NCBI RefSeq assembly: GCF_021412625.1
Contig: NZ_JAKCFI010000003.1
Location: 992,001 to 1,056,000, forward strand
DNA length: 64,000 bases
Reading direction: 5' to 3'
Source of the DNA: Myxococcus stipitatus
GTDB taxonomy: Bacteria; Myxococcota; Myxococcia; Myxococcales; Myxococcaceae
The position numbers and the translations under genes are program-made. A model generated the notes under the pieces. It searched no databases and was not told where the DNA came from. It saw nothing but the letters and a program-made list of their open reading frames with translations. Shown here one piece after another: positions 34,296-45,713 of the stretch. Numbering within the stretch: position 1 is the first letter of the stretch; the number at the start of each line of letters is the position of its first letter.

Positions 34296-35048
34296 GTGTA
34301 CGAGCTCGAGGACGTGTCCAAGCGCTTCGGCGCCACCCAGGCATTGCATCCGCTGTCCCTGCGCCTGCCGGAGGGGCGCACCACCGTCCTGCTCGGGCCG
34401 AGCGGCTGTGGGAAGTCCACCCTGGTGCGCCTGCTCAACGGCCTGCTGCGTCCGGACACGGGGCGGGTCCTCTTCGGAGGGAGGCCGCTGCCAGTGGAGG
34501 GGAGGGCGCTCCAGGCGCTGCGTCACCGCGTGGGTTACGCGCTCCAGGGCGGCGGGCTCTTTCCGCACCTGACGGGCGAGGCGAACATCACCCTCATGGC
34601 CCGCCACCTGCGTTGGCCCGCCGAGCGCATGCGCCAGAGGCGGGACCTGCTGGTCGAGCTGACGCGCTTCCCCGCCGAGGCGTTGTCTCGCTATCCGGCG
34701 CAGCTGTCGGGAGGACAGCGTCAGCGCGTGGCCTTGATGCGGGCGTTGATGCTGGACCCGGACGTGCTGCTGCTCGACGAGCCGCTCGGGGCGCTGGACC
34801 CGCTGGTGCGGCACGAGCTGCAAGCGGACCTGCGTGACATCTTCGCGCGGCTGCGCAAGACGGTGGTGCTGGTGACGCATGACCTGGCGGAGGCCGGGTT
34901 CCTGGGCGACTCCATCCTGCTGATGCGCGACGGGCGCATCGTGCAGCAGGGCCAGCTCGCGGAGCTGGAGGCGCGCCCCGCCGACCCGTTCGTCACCCAC
35001 TTCATCCAGGCCCAGCGCCCGCCACCGGGCGGAGGCGCGGGGGCATGA
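34296..35048 (+). CDS. ABC transporter ATPase, glycine betaine/choline type (ProV/OpuCA-like)
   Basis: Predicted 250 residues, GTG start 9 bases behind GGAGG. All ABC motifs are present: Walker A GPSGCGKST (34-42), Q-loop ALQGGGLFPHLT, signature LSGGQRQRVAL, Walker B VLLLDEPLGALDP and the switch His in VLVTHDLAEA. The regulatory CBS domains found in many OpuCA/ProV proteins are absent and the protein ends at residue 250. It overlaps the permease gene by four bases (ATGA). It energises uptake of an osmoprotectant-like quaternary amine, judged from the partner's binding domain. Confidence 0.93.
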   Translation: MYELEDVSKRFGATQALHPLSLRLPEGRTTVLLGPSGCGKSTLVRLLNGLLRPDTGRVLFGGRPLPVEGRALQALRHRVGYALQGGGLFPHLTGEANITLMARHLRWPAERMRQRRDLLVELTRFPAEALSRYPAQLSGGQRQRVALMRALMLDPDVLLLDEPLGALDPLVRHELQADLRDIFARLRKTVVLVTHDLAEAGFLGDSILLMRDGRIVQQGQLAELEARPADPFVTHFIQAQRPPPGGGAGA

Positions 35049-36634
35049 CTCGTCCGCGTCCGGAGCGAGGCGGGCGAGCCGCGGCATCCATTCCCTTCGC
35101 GCAAGCCCGTCGGCTCGCGTGGGCCCTGACGCTGCTCTTCCTCGCGACGCGGGTGCTCGTCGCCTGTGGCCACCCAGGTCCGGGCGGCGGCGAGCCCACG
35201 GTGCGCGTGGGCTCCAAGAAGTTCACCGAGTCGGTCATCCTCGGTGACATGGCCGCGCAGCTGGCGGAGAGCACCGGCGCGAGCGTCCAGCACCGACGCG
35301 AGCTGGGGGGCACCACGGTGCTCTGGGAGGCGCTGCGTCGGGGCGAACTGGACGTCTATCCCGAGTACACCGGGACGCTGCGCCAGGAGCTGCTCTCCTC
35401 GCTGGAACTTCCCGACGACGCCGCGCTCCGCGAGGCCCTGGCCCGTGACGGACTGCGGATGAGCGCGCCCCTGGGCTTCGACAACACCTATGCGCTGGGC
35501 ATGAAGGAGGCGGAGGCGGAGCGCCTGGGCATCCGCCGCGTCTCCGACCTGCGCGACCATCCGGAGCTGCGCTTCGGCCTGAGCAACGAGTTCATGGACC
35601 GGGGAGACGGCTGGCCCGCGCTGCGCGACGCGTATCGACTCCCCCAGCGCGACGTGCGCGGCCTGGACCACGACCTCGCCTACCGGGGCCTCGAGGCGGG
35701 CTCCATCCAGGTGACGGACCTGTACTCCACGGACGCGGAGATCGCCGCGTACCACCTGCGCGTCCTCGAGGACGACCTGCACCACTTCCCCGCGTACGAC
35801 GCGGTGCTGCTGTACCGCGCCGACCTGGAGTCGCGCGCCCCCGCCGCGCTCGCCGCCATGCGCCGGCTGGAGGGCCAGCTGTCCGAGGCGGCGATGGTGG
35901 AGCTCAACGCCCGCGCGCGCCTGGAGCGCGTCCCCGAGCCCCGCGTCGCCGCGGACTTCCTCGCCGGCGCGCTCGGCGTCACGACCGCGGTCCGGGGAGA
36001 CGGGCTGGCCTCGCGCGTGTGGCTGCGCACCCGGGAGCACCTGTTCCTCGTCTCGGTGTCGCTCGCCGCGGCGCTGTTGCTCGCGGTGCCGCTCGGCGTG
36101 CTCGCCGCCCGCAGGCCGAGGCTGGGCCAGGGCGTGCTCGGGCTGGCCGGCGTCATCCAGACCATCCCCTCGCTCGCGCTGCTGGTGGTGATGATTCCGC
36201 TGCTCGGCATCGGCTCGAGGCCCGCCATCGCCGCGCTGTTCCTCTACAGCCTGCTGCCCATCGTCCGGAACACCGCGGCCGGGCTCGCCGGCATCCCCCT
36301 GGAGGTGCGCGAATCCGCGGACGCGCTCGGCCTGCCTCCTGGCGCGCGGCTGTGGCGCATCGACCTGCCCATGGCCTCGCCCTCCATCCTCGCGGGCATC
36401 CAGACCGCCGCCGTCATCAACGTGGGCACCGCCACGCTGGGCGCGCTCGTGGGCGCCGGAGGCTACGGGCAGCCCATCCTCACCGGCATCCGGCTGGACG
36501 ACGTGGGGCTCATCCTCGAGGGCGCCCTCCCCGCCGCCGCCCTGGCCCTGCTCGTCAGCGGGCTGTTCGAGGCCGCCGGACGCCTGCTCGTGCCCACGGG
36601 CCTGCGGCTGCGCGCGGAGACCGAGTCCCGTTGA
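35045..36634 (+). CDS. Fused osmoprotectant-binding protein and ABC permease
   Basis: Predicted 529 residues. After a basic start and one membrane span ending in LVACG, residues about 50-310 are an OpuAC-type substrate-binding domain: VRVGSKKFTESVILGDMAAQ, LDVYPEYTGTL, FDNTYALGMKE and VTDLYSTDAEI. Residues about 335-520 are a permease with five spans and the EAA-type loop LGLPPGARLWRIDLPMA. Such fusions place the receptor permanently on the transporter, as in OpuA-like systems. Only one permease type is encoded, so a homodimer is expected. Uptake of choline, betaine or similar is inferred. Confidence 0.92.
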   Translation: MTRPRPERGGRAAASIPFAQARRLAWALTLLFLATRVLVACGHPGPGGGEPTVRVGSKKFTESVILGDMAAQLAESTGASVQHRRELGGTTVLWEALRRGELDVYPEYTGTLRQELLSSLELPDDAALREALARDGLRMSAPLGFDNTYALGMKEAEAERLGIRRVSDLRDHPELRFGLSNEFMDRGDGWPALRDAYRLPQRDVRGLDHDLAYRGLEAGSIQVTDLYSTDAEIAAYHLRVLEDDLHHFPAYDAVLLYRADLESRAPAALAAMRRLEGQLSEAAMVELNARARLERVPEPRVAADFLAGALGVTTAVRGDGLASRVWLRTREHLFLVSVSLAAALLLAVPLGVLAARRPRLGQGVLGLAGVIQTIPSLALLVVMIPLLGIGSRPAIAALFLYSLLPIVRNTAAGLAGIPLEVRESADALGLPPGARLWRIDLPMASPSILAGIQTAAVINVGTATLGALVGAGGYGQPILTGIRLDDVGLILEGALPAAALALLVSGLFEAAGRLLVPTGLRLRAETESR

Positions 36635-36644
36635 AGCCCCCGCG

Positions 36645-37616
36645 CTAGACGGCCGGCGCGCTCGACACGGGCGCGCCCTCCGGCACCGCGCGAGGCGCGT
36701 CCGACGCGAGCCCCGCCGCCGCCAGCCGCACCACCGACATCCACACCAGGTCCGCCAACAGCAGGTGGACGAGCTGCATCCACACCGGCGCCAGCAACAC
36801 CAGGTTCACCAGGCCCGCCGCCAGCTGCAGCGCGTAGATGATGCCGATGGCCGTCGCCGCCCGCCGCACGTCCCGCGAGGGCCGCAGCCGCGCCAGCCCC
36901 CGCGCCACCGCCACCACCACCGCGCCCACGCCCACCGCCAGCACCGGGTGCAGCACGCGCAGCTGGAGGAAGATGTGCGCCGCCTCGCTCACGTCCTGAC
37001 GCAGGCCCTCCGCCAGCGTCGTCGCGGGGAACAGCGTGTCGCCCAGCGCCGCGATGGCCCCACTCACGCCCAGCAGCAGCAACCCGCCGAGGCTCGCCCC
37101 CACCAGCGCCGGCACCCAGCCCTGACCCTTCCAGGCCAGCGGCGCCCGCCCCCGCGAGAACCACACCACCAGCGTCTGCGCCCCCACCAGCAGGAACGTG
37201 TTCACCAGGTGCAAGGCCATCCAGTAGCCACGCGCCACCGACGCGTTGTCCGCCACGTACTGGAGCAGGACGATGCCCGCCCCCACCAGCGCCTCGGTCA
37301 CCATGAAGACCAGGGCCCACACCGACGCCTTGCGCACCGGGTGCCCCTTGGCGTGGGCTCGCAGGCCCCACACGCACAGGGCCACCGCCAGCACCATCGC
37401 CAGGCCGCTCGTCACCCGGTGGGTGTACTCGATGAGCGTCGCCACCGTGGGCTCGCGGGGCACCACCATCCCGTTGCATTGCGGCCAGTGGTCCCCACAC
37501 CCCGCCCCGGACCCCGTGGCCCGGACGAACGCGCCCCACAGAATCACGCCCATCGAGTAGACGAGCACCCCGAGACTGAAGCGCTGGAACCGGCGGGACG
37601 AGGCGACTGGGCTCAT
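36645..37616 (-). CDS. ctaA: Heme A synthase (CtaA/COX15)
   Basis: Predicted 323 residues from the ATG at 37616 with about eight membrane spans in two similar four-helix halves. Heme-ligand His motifs are seen: IEYTHRVTSG and WMALHLVNTFLL in the first half, AAHIFLQLRVLHPVLA and MQLVHLLLADLVW in the second. A Cys pair (GAGCGDHWPQC) lies in the first extracytoplasmic loop, as in Bacillus-type CtaA. The enzyme oxidises heme O to heme A for aa3-type cytochrome oxidase in the inner membrane. No ctaB or oxidase gene is next to it here. The stop is 10 bases from the stop of the convergent permease gene. Confidence 0.93.
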   Translation of the reverse strand: MSPVASSRRFQRFSLGVLVYSMGVILWGAFVRATGSGAGCGDHWPQCNGMVVPREPTVATLIEYTHRVTSGLAMVLAVALCVWGLRAHAKGHPVRKASVWALVFMVTEALVGAGIVLLQYVADNASVARGYWMALHLVNTFLLVGAQTLVVWFSRGRAPLAWKGQGWVPALVGASLGGLLLLGVSGAIAALGDTLFPATTLAEGLRQDVSEAAHIFLQLRVLHPVLAVGVGAVVVAVARGLARLRPSRDVRRAATAIGIIYALQLAAGLVNLVLLAPVWMQLVHLLLADLVWMSVVRLAAAGLASDAPRAVPEGAPVSSAPAV

Positions 37617-37837
37617 GGCGCCCCCCTTAACCCACTTCGGAGGGCGTCGCTGCCCGGGCCACCCCATCCAGTTTCACCCCGTCCATGAGCGGACCTGCTC
37701 GCTCCCCCGCCTCCTGGGCGCCAGCCATTTCCGGAAAGGGCCCGCTCGGATATGCCCGGAGCCCGATTGGATATATCTGCTCCATTTACCTACCCGTCCG
37801 GATGATTTCCGATGAAGGATTTCAATGGGGCGGGAGT

Positions 37838-37853
37838 TGGCACGTCGGGTGCT
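37838..37853 (+). promoter_or_regulatory. Possible sigma-54 (-24/-12) promoter
   Basis: TGGCAC-N5-GTGCT keeps the invariant GG and GC at the correct 12-base spacing (consensus TGGCAC-N5-TTGCW). It points to the right, so a transcript would start near 37865 and run antisense into the 3' end of the sigma-54 activator gene. No coding gene follows in that direction. Confidence 0.35.
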
Positions 37854-37989
37854 TAACGAATGCTCAGTGAGCGACGGACCTCCGCGAGGAGGCTGGCGAC
37901 ACACCGCTTGAACCAGGCGGCCGCTTCGGTGGCCCCGGCACCCTGGGTCGGAGTTCCCCCCCTCTCCGCCCCTGGGTGTGTTCTTTCGA

Positions 37990-38012
37990 TTTCCCACAGG
38001 GGTGTGGGGAAA
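37990..38012 (-). terminator. Hairpin downstream of the XRE-type activator gene
   Basis: TTTCCCACA (37990-37998) pairs with TGTGGGGAAA (38003-38012) with one bulged base and a GGGG loop, about 43 bases beyond the stop at 38055. A T-run is missing. Confidence 0.4.
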
Positions 38013-38054
38013 CAGGGCGGGGCGCATCGCGGGCTGGGGGTGTCTCCTCTACCT

Positions 38055-40991
<2,937 letters not shown>

Positions 40992-41122
40992 GTCACCGCA
41001 CCCCTTGGCCCCCCCGACGACGCAATCTCATGGGCCTTTTCCAGGGAGAATGCAAACGATTGGACATCTCCCCGGAGGATGGCGAAGCAACCCACCGCCC
41101 CGCACGGGGCCTCGGGTGAATC

Positions 41123-42184
41123 ATGAACCTCCCTTCACCTGAAGGGATGTCGTTATCGTACAGCGTGACCCGAGGAACGACCGAGCCCCCTTTGACGCCT
41201 CCCTCGACTTCGCTCCAGGACGAGCGCCTGCGCCGTCTGGAGGAAGCGCTCGCGGAGGGACAGGCGCGGGAGGCCGCCGCCGTGGAGGCGTGGGTGCGCC
41301 GCACCGGCCGCTTGCCTTCCAAGAAGGTGCGACGGAAATGGGAGAAGCAGTGGAGCCACGAGGCGAAGCGCGACGCCCACCGGGCCTCGCGGGCGCGGCG
41401 TCGCTCCCGGCGCTCGAGGGACCCGGCGCGCGCCGCCGTCTACTTCGTCATGGCGGCCACCTTCCTGGTGATGGCCATGGGCCAGCCCCGGCGGATGTGG
41501 TGGCTGGGCTTCATCGCGCTCGGCTTCTTCCTGGCCGGGTTGAAGCACGCCCGGCGCCCCGAGGCGCCGGACGGCGCCAGCGCGTCACGGGAGGGTGACG
41601 CCGTGGGGCCGGCGCCCGTCGTCGCCCCGTCCATCCCGGACCCGCGGACGGCGAAGGTGGACGCGCTGTGCGCCCGGCTGCTGGCGGAGCTGGGGCAGGG
41701 ACCGTCGGTCCTGCGGGAGGTGGTGCACGCGCCCGAGCGCACGGTGGAGGCCCTGCGCAAGAGCTGCCACGAGCTGGCGCGCCGGGAGCGCGAGCTGCGC
41801 GAGCTGGCGAAGCCGGAGGCGGGCCGCGAGTTGGAAGACGAGCGGGCCGCGCTGGCCCGGCGCGTGGAAGCCGAGCGGGACGCGGTGGTGCGCGAGCGGC
41901 TGGAGGCGGCGCTGGTGGCGCTCGACGAGCAGCGGCGCCAGCGCGCGGAGCTGGGCACCGCGGCGGACCGGCTGGAGGCCGAGTTCACGCGCCTGTACTA
42001 CACGCTGGAGGGGCTGCACACGCAGGTGCTGCGGGTGCGCACGGCGGACGCGGCGGGCGAGGACGTCGCCGGGCTCGGCCTGCGCCAGAGCGTGGCGCAG
42101 CTGGGCGCGGAGGTGGACGCGGTGGCCGACGCGCTGGAGGAGGTCCACCGCCCGCCCGTGGACGGCCGCCAGCGCACGCGCTGA
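41123..42184 (+). CDS. Hypothetical coiled-coil membrane protein
   Basis: Predicted 353 residues. A basic N-terminal third (KKVRRKWEKQW, then RRRSRRSRD) precedes two adjacent hydrophobic spans (AAVYFVMAATFLVMAMG and MWWLGFIALGFFLAG, about residues 107-142). The C-terminal half is a long charged coiled coil (about residues 200-330), Glu/Arg/Ala/Leu heptads. This is a helical-hairpin membrane anchor with a cytoplasmic coil. No family recognised. A second ATG eight codons in lies too close to its Shine-Dalgarno. Convergent with the sad gene, three bases between stops. Confidence 0.78.
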   Translation: MNLPSPEGMSLSYSVTRGTTEPPLTPPSTSLQDERLRRLEEALAEGQAREAAAVEAWVRRTGRLPSKKVRRKWEKQWSHEAKRDAHRASRARRRSRRSRDPARAAVYFVMAATFLVMAMGQPRRMWWLGFIALGFFLAGLKHARRPEAPDGASASREGDAVGPAPVVAPSIPDPRTAKVDALCARLLAELGQGPSVLREVVHAPERTVEALRKSCHELARRERELRELAKPEAGRELEDERAALARRVEAERDAVVRERLEAALVALDEQRRQRAELGTAADRLEAEFTRLYYTLEGLHTQVLRVRTADAAGEDVAGLGLRQSVAQLGAEVDAVADALEEVHRPPVDGRQRTR

Positions 42185-42187
42185 GGG

Positions 42188-43591
42188 CTACTCGCTGAGC
42201 GGGCCCTGGGGGGCCGCTCCCGCGCCCGCGGCGATGCGCACCGTCTTGGCGTTGAGGAACTCGTGGATGCCCAGGTCCGCCAGCTCGCGGCCGTGGCCCG
42301 AGTGCTTCACGCCACCGAAGGGCAGCCGCGCGTCGGACACGACCATCTCGTTGACGAACACCATGCCCGCGTCGACGCCGTCGATGAACCGGCGCTGCTC
42401 GGCCGCGTCGCGCGTCCACACGCTGGCGCCCAGGCCGAAGGGCGTCGCGTTGGCCAGCTCCACCGCGTGCTCCACGTCGCGCGCGCGCAGCAGGGTGGCC
42501 ACCGGCCCGAACAGCTCGTCATGGAAGGCGGGCGCGCCCGGCGGCGGGTCCGCGAGCACGGTGGGAGGGTAGAAGTTGCCGGGGCGCTCCAGCGGCTTGC
42601 CGCCCAGCAGCAGGCGCGCGCCGGCCTTCACGCTCTCCTCCACCTGCGCGTGCAGGCCCTTCAGGATGCCCTGAGTGGCCAGGGGCCCCACGTCCGTCTT
42701 CGGGTCCATGGGGTCGCCCACGGTGACGCGCTTCATGCGCTCCACGAAGCGCCGCTCGAACTCCTGGGCGATGGGCTCGGCGACGATGAAGCGCTTGGCG
42801 GCGATGCAGGACTGGCCGTTGTTGATGAGGCGCGCGGACACGGCCGTCTCCACCGCCTTGTCCAGGTCCGCGCTGGGCATGACGATGAACGGGTCGCTGC
42901 CGCCCAGCTCTAGCACCACCTTCTTGATGGCCTTGCCCGCCGCGGCGCCCACCGCGCGGCCCGCGGCCTCGCTGCCGGTGAGCGTCACCGCGCGCACGCG
43001 CGCGTCCTCGATGACGCGGTTGACGTCCGCCGTCTCGATGAGGAGCGCCTGGAAGGCGCCGGCCGGGAAGCCCGCCTGGAGGAACAGCTCCTCCAGCGCC
43101 AGCGCGCACTGGGGCACGTTGTGCGCGTGCTTGAGCAGCCCCACGTTGCCGGCCATCAGCGCGGGCGCGGCGAAGCGCACCACCTGCCAGAAGGGGAAGT
43201 TCCACGGCATGATGGCCAGCACCGGGCCCAGCGGCTGGTAGCGCACGAAGGCCGTGTCCCCGCCCACCTCCACCGGCCGGTCCTTGAGCAGCCCCTCCGC
43301 CTTCTGCACGTAGTAGCGGCAGGCCGTGGCGCACTTGCGGGCCTCCGCCTTGGCGGCCTCCAGCGGCTTGCCCATCTCCTCCGTCATGACGCGGCCGTAG
43401 CGGTCCGCCTCCGCGTCCAGCAGCTCCGCCGCGCGCCGCATCCACCGGGCCCGCTCCGCGAAGGTCGTCTGGCGGTAGCTCCGGAACGTGTCCGCCGCGA
43501 GCTGGAGCCTCGCCTCCAGCTCCGGAGCGGAGAGGGCGTTGAAGGTGCGCAGCGTCTTGCCCGTCGTCGGGTCGATGGTGGCGATGGCCAT
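42188..43591 (-). CDS. sad: Succinate semialdehyde dehydrogenase, Sad/YneI type
   Basis: Predicted 467 residues, the usual length. Segments matching Escherichia coli Sad are PLGPVLAIMPWNFPFWQVVR, LVLELGGSDPFIV-like VLELGGSDPF, NNGQSCIAAKRFIV with the catalytic Cys, and DARLPFGGVKHSGHGRELAD. The catalytic Glu lies in the ELGG motif. The enzyme oxidises succinate semialdehyde to succinate with NAD(P)+, the last step of 4-aminobutyrate breakdown. No transaminase gene is adjacent. Divergent from an FHA-type sigma-54 activator (160-base gap), which might control it, although I see no -24/-12 element there. Confidence 0.92.
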   Translation of the reverse strand: MAIATIDPTTGKTLRTFNALSAPELEARLQLAADTFRSYRQTTFAERARWMRRAAELLDAEADRYGRVMTEEMGKPLEAAKAEARKCATACRYYVQKAEGLLKDRPVEVGGDTAFVRYQPLGPVLAIMPWNFPFWQVVRFAAPALMAGNVGLLKHAHNVPQCALALEELFLQAGFPAGAFQALLIETADVNRVIEDARVRAVTLTGSEAAGRAVGAAAGKAIKKVVLELGGSDPFIVMPSADLDKAVETAVSARLINNGQSCIAAKRFIVAEPIAQEFERRFVERMKRVTVGDPMDPKTDVGPLATQGILKGLHAQVEESVKAGARLLLGGKPLERPGNFYPPTVLADPPPGAPAFHDELFGPVATLLRARDVEHAVELANATPFGLGASVWTRDAAEQRRFIDGVDAGMVFVNEMVVSDARLPFGGVKHSGHGRELADLGIHEFLNAKTVRIAAGAGAAPQGPLSE

Positions 43592-43751
43592 GGCGGCTCT
43601 GGCTCCTCGTGAGGGGCCCTGGTGATAGCAGCCGCCCACGCGGAGACAATCCCCGCCTTTCCCGAGCGTCCAGCCCCGTACGTCCCAGGGCCCGTCTCCG
43701 CCACATTCCTGATATGCGCCCGGGGACACCCGCGCCCTCGCCGTCGCCGCC

Positions 43752-45488
43752 ATGCTCCTGTTCCTCGTCCTCCCCGACGGCAGACGTCTTCCGCTGGACA
43801 AGCCGGTGGTCTCCATTGGCGCGGACGCCACCTGCGACGCGGTGCTCGCCGTCCTCGGCGTCCGTCCCAGCCATGCCCTGCTCTTCCGCGACGGGCGCGG
43901 GTGGAGCGTGTCCGCCTCCGGCAGGGGCTGCGAGGTGAAGGTGCGCGGCCGGCGCGTGGAGTCGGCGCCGCTGGAGCCGGGCGAGCGCTTCCGCGTGGGC
44001 CCCGTGGAGCTGGAGCTGGCCGCGGCGCCCCCCGCGTCGTCGGTGTCCCCGGAGCGCGCCCCGGACGGAGGGCGCCTGGGCTCGGTGCTGTCGGAGCTGG
44101 CGTCGCGGCTGCTGGTGCAGCGGCCGCCGCTGGAGCTGCTGGAGCTGGTGATGCGGGGCCTGGCGGACGTCACGGGCGCGGACGTGGGCTTCCTCGTCAC
44201 CGCGGACTCGCGGGAGGGACCCCGGCGGGTGCTGTGCGCCACGGGGCCGGTGCCGGACGCGGCGGTGGCGGACAGCCTGGTGGAGCGGGTGTTGACGTCG
44301 GGCGCGCCGGCGCGCGTGGAGGACGTGCTGGCGGACGCGGTGCTGGCGCGGGCGCCCAGCGTGGAGGCGCTGCGGTTGTCCTCCGCGCTCGTGGTGCCGC
44401 TGCGCGTGGAGCAGGTGCCGCTGTCCGTGGTGTACCTGGGGCGGAGGCTGGGGGCGGCGCCCTTCCCCGCGCGGGCCCTGGAGGAGGCGATGGCGCTGTC
44501 CTCCCTGGCGGCGCTGCTGCTGTCCACGCGGCGGGAGCTGACGGAGCTGCGCGCGCAGGTGGAGGGGCTCACCCGGCGCATCGAGACCGCGACCTTCGAG
44601 GGGCTCATCGGCGAGTCGCCGCCCATGCGCGCCCTGTATCGCCAGGTGGAGCGGCTGGGGCCCACGCCGCTCAACGTGCTCATCCAGGGCGAGACGGGCA
44701 CGGGCAAGGAGCTGGTGGCGCGGGCGCTCCACCGCCGCAGCGGCCGGCGCGGGCGGCTGGTCACCGTCCACTGCGCGGCGTTGCCGGAGAGCCTCATCGA
44801 GCGCGAGCTGTTCGGCCACGCGCGCGGCGCCTTCACCGGCGCGGGCGCGGAGCGGGCGGGGCTGGTGGAGGCGGCCGACGGCGGCACGCTCTTCCTGGAT
44901 GAGATTGGCGACATGCCGCTGTCGCTCCAGACGCGGCTGTTGCGCGTGGTGCAGGAGCGCGAGGTGACGCGGCTGGGGGAGCACACGCCGCGCAAGGTGG
45001 ACGTGCGCGTGGTGTCCGCGAGCCATGTCTCGCTGGTGGACGCGGTGGACCGGGGGGCCTTCCGCGCCGACCTGCGCTTCCGGCTGGAGGAGGTGCGCGT
45101 GGACGTGCCCGCCCTGCGCGAGCGCGAGGACGACGTGCTGCTCATCGCCCACCACGTGCTGGCGCAGGAGGGGCGCCGCGCGCGGGGCTTCACCCAGAAA
45201 GCCGCCGAGGCCCTGCGCGGCCACCCCTTCCCCGGCAACGTGCGCGAGCTGGTCTCCCGCGTGCGCCGCGCGGCCATCCTCGCGAAGGGAGAGCTGCTGG
45301 GAGCCGACGACCTGGAGCTGGGCGGCGACACCGCCGCCATGGTGCCGTTGGAGGAGGCTCGCGACGCCTTCGTCCAGCGCTACGTCCGCGAGGCCATCGC
45401 CCGCTGCGGCGGCAGCAAGAAGGACGCGGCGGCGGCGCTCGGCATCGGCCTGCGCTCGCTGTTCCGCTACCTGGGCGAGGGGGACTGA
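43752..45488 (+). CDS. Sigma-54-dependent activator with FHA and GAF domains
   Basis: Predicted 578 residues. Residues 1-90 are an FHA phosphothreonine-binding fold (VVSIGADATCDAVL and VRPSHALLFRDG, with the conserved Gly and Ser/His positions). Residues about 115-255 are a GAF-like sensor. Residues about 282-520 form the AAA+ domain: [41 protein letters not shown] and FPGNVRELVSRV. The C-terminal HTH is visible in KKDAAAALGIGLRSLFRYL. FHA-EBPs of this kind are characteristic of myxobacteria and receive signals from Ser/Thr kinases. A Ser/Thr kinase gene lies 2 kb downstream. Confidence 0.94.
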   Translation: MLLFLVLPDGRRLPLDKPVVSIGADATCDAVLAVLGVRPSHALLFRDGRGWSVSASGRGCEVKVRGRRVESAPLEPGERFRVGPVELELAAAPPASSVSPERAPDGGRLGSVLSELASRLLVQRPPLELLELVMRGLADVTGADVGFLVTADSREGPRRVLCATGPVPDAAVADSLVERVLTSGAPARVEDVLADAVLARAPSVEALRLSSALVVPLRVEQVPLSVVYLGRRLGAAPFPARALEEAMALSSLAALLLSTRRELTELRAQVEGLTRRIETATFEGLIGESPPMRALYRQVERLGPTPLNVLIQGETGTGKELVARALHRRSGRRGRLVTVHCAALPESLIERELFGHARGAFTGAGAERAGLVEAADGGTLFLDEIGDMPLSLQTRLLRVVQEREVTRLGEHTPRKVDVRVVSASHVSLVDAVDRGAFRADLRFRLEEVRVDVPALREREDDVLLIAHHVLAQEGRRARGFTQKAAEALRGHPFPGNVRELVSRVRRAAILAKGELLGADDLELGGDTAAMVPLEEARDAFVQRYVREAIARCGGSKKDAAAALGIGLRSLFRYLGEGD

Positions 45489-45517
45489 CAGGCCGCCCCC
45501 TCTGGGGGCCCCGGGGG

Positions 45518-45539
45518 CGTGCCAGTCCTGGCACGTTTT
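45518..45539 (+). terminator. Rho-independent terminator after the FHA activator gene
   Basis: A perfect stem CGTGCCAG-TC-CTGGCACG is followed at once by TTTT. It lies 30 bases past the stop. A second hairpin GCCCCC-TCT-GGGGGC (45495-45509) precedes it. Confidence 0.8.
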
Positions 45540-45713
45540 GCTCCGCCGTCGCGTCGTCCAGGGCCCGTCGCGTCACGCAACCCCGTGGAATCGCGGCGGT
45601 CCGGCGCCCGGACGCGCCCGGGCACGCCGGTTGCGAAGGGGGCGGGCACACCCCGCGGTGGCCTGTCCGCCGCGCTGATTTCCGAACCCGGAACCGGACG
45701 GATGGAGACGAAC

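Larger units (their letters stand above)
37617..38054. other. 438-base intergenic region with repeats and promoter-like elements
   Basis: No gene is supported here. It separates two minus-strand genes and should contain the ctaA promoter and the end of the upstream activator transcript. Visible elements are a 10-base palindrome TTTCCGGAAA (37728-37737), two GGATAT copies 21 bases apart (37748 and 37769), a sigma-54-like promoter facing right (37838-37853) and a hairpin (37990-38012). The stretch 37740-37860 is AT-richer than the surroundings. Confidence 0.6.

Noticed and set aside
37685..37870. A 61-codon plus-strand open frame in the ctaA/activator intergenic region
   Set aside because: No ribosome site, unbiased codon use and no recognisable protein feature.
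43592..45340. Apparent N-terminal extension of the sad reading frame by over 580 codons
   Set aside because: The extension is antisense to the FHA-type activator and is Ser/Arg-rich without homology features. The Sad family begins at the ATG at 43591.
45529..45542. Second sigma-54-like element TGGCACGTTTTGCT
   Set aside because: The GG-to-GC spacing is two bases too short, and the bases are better explained as the right arm and T-run of a terminator.
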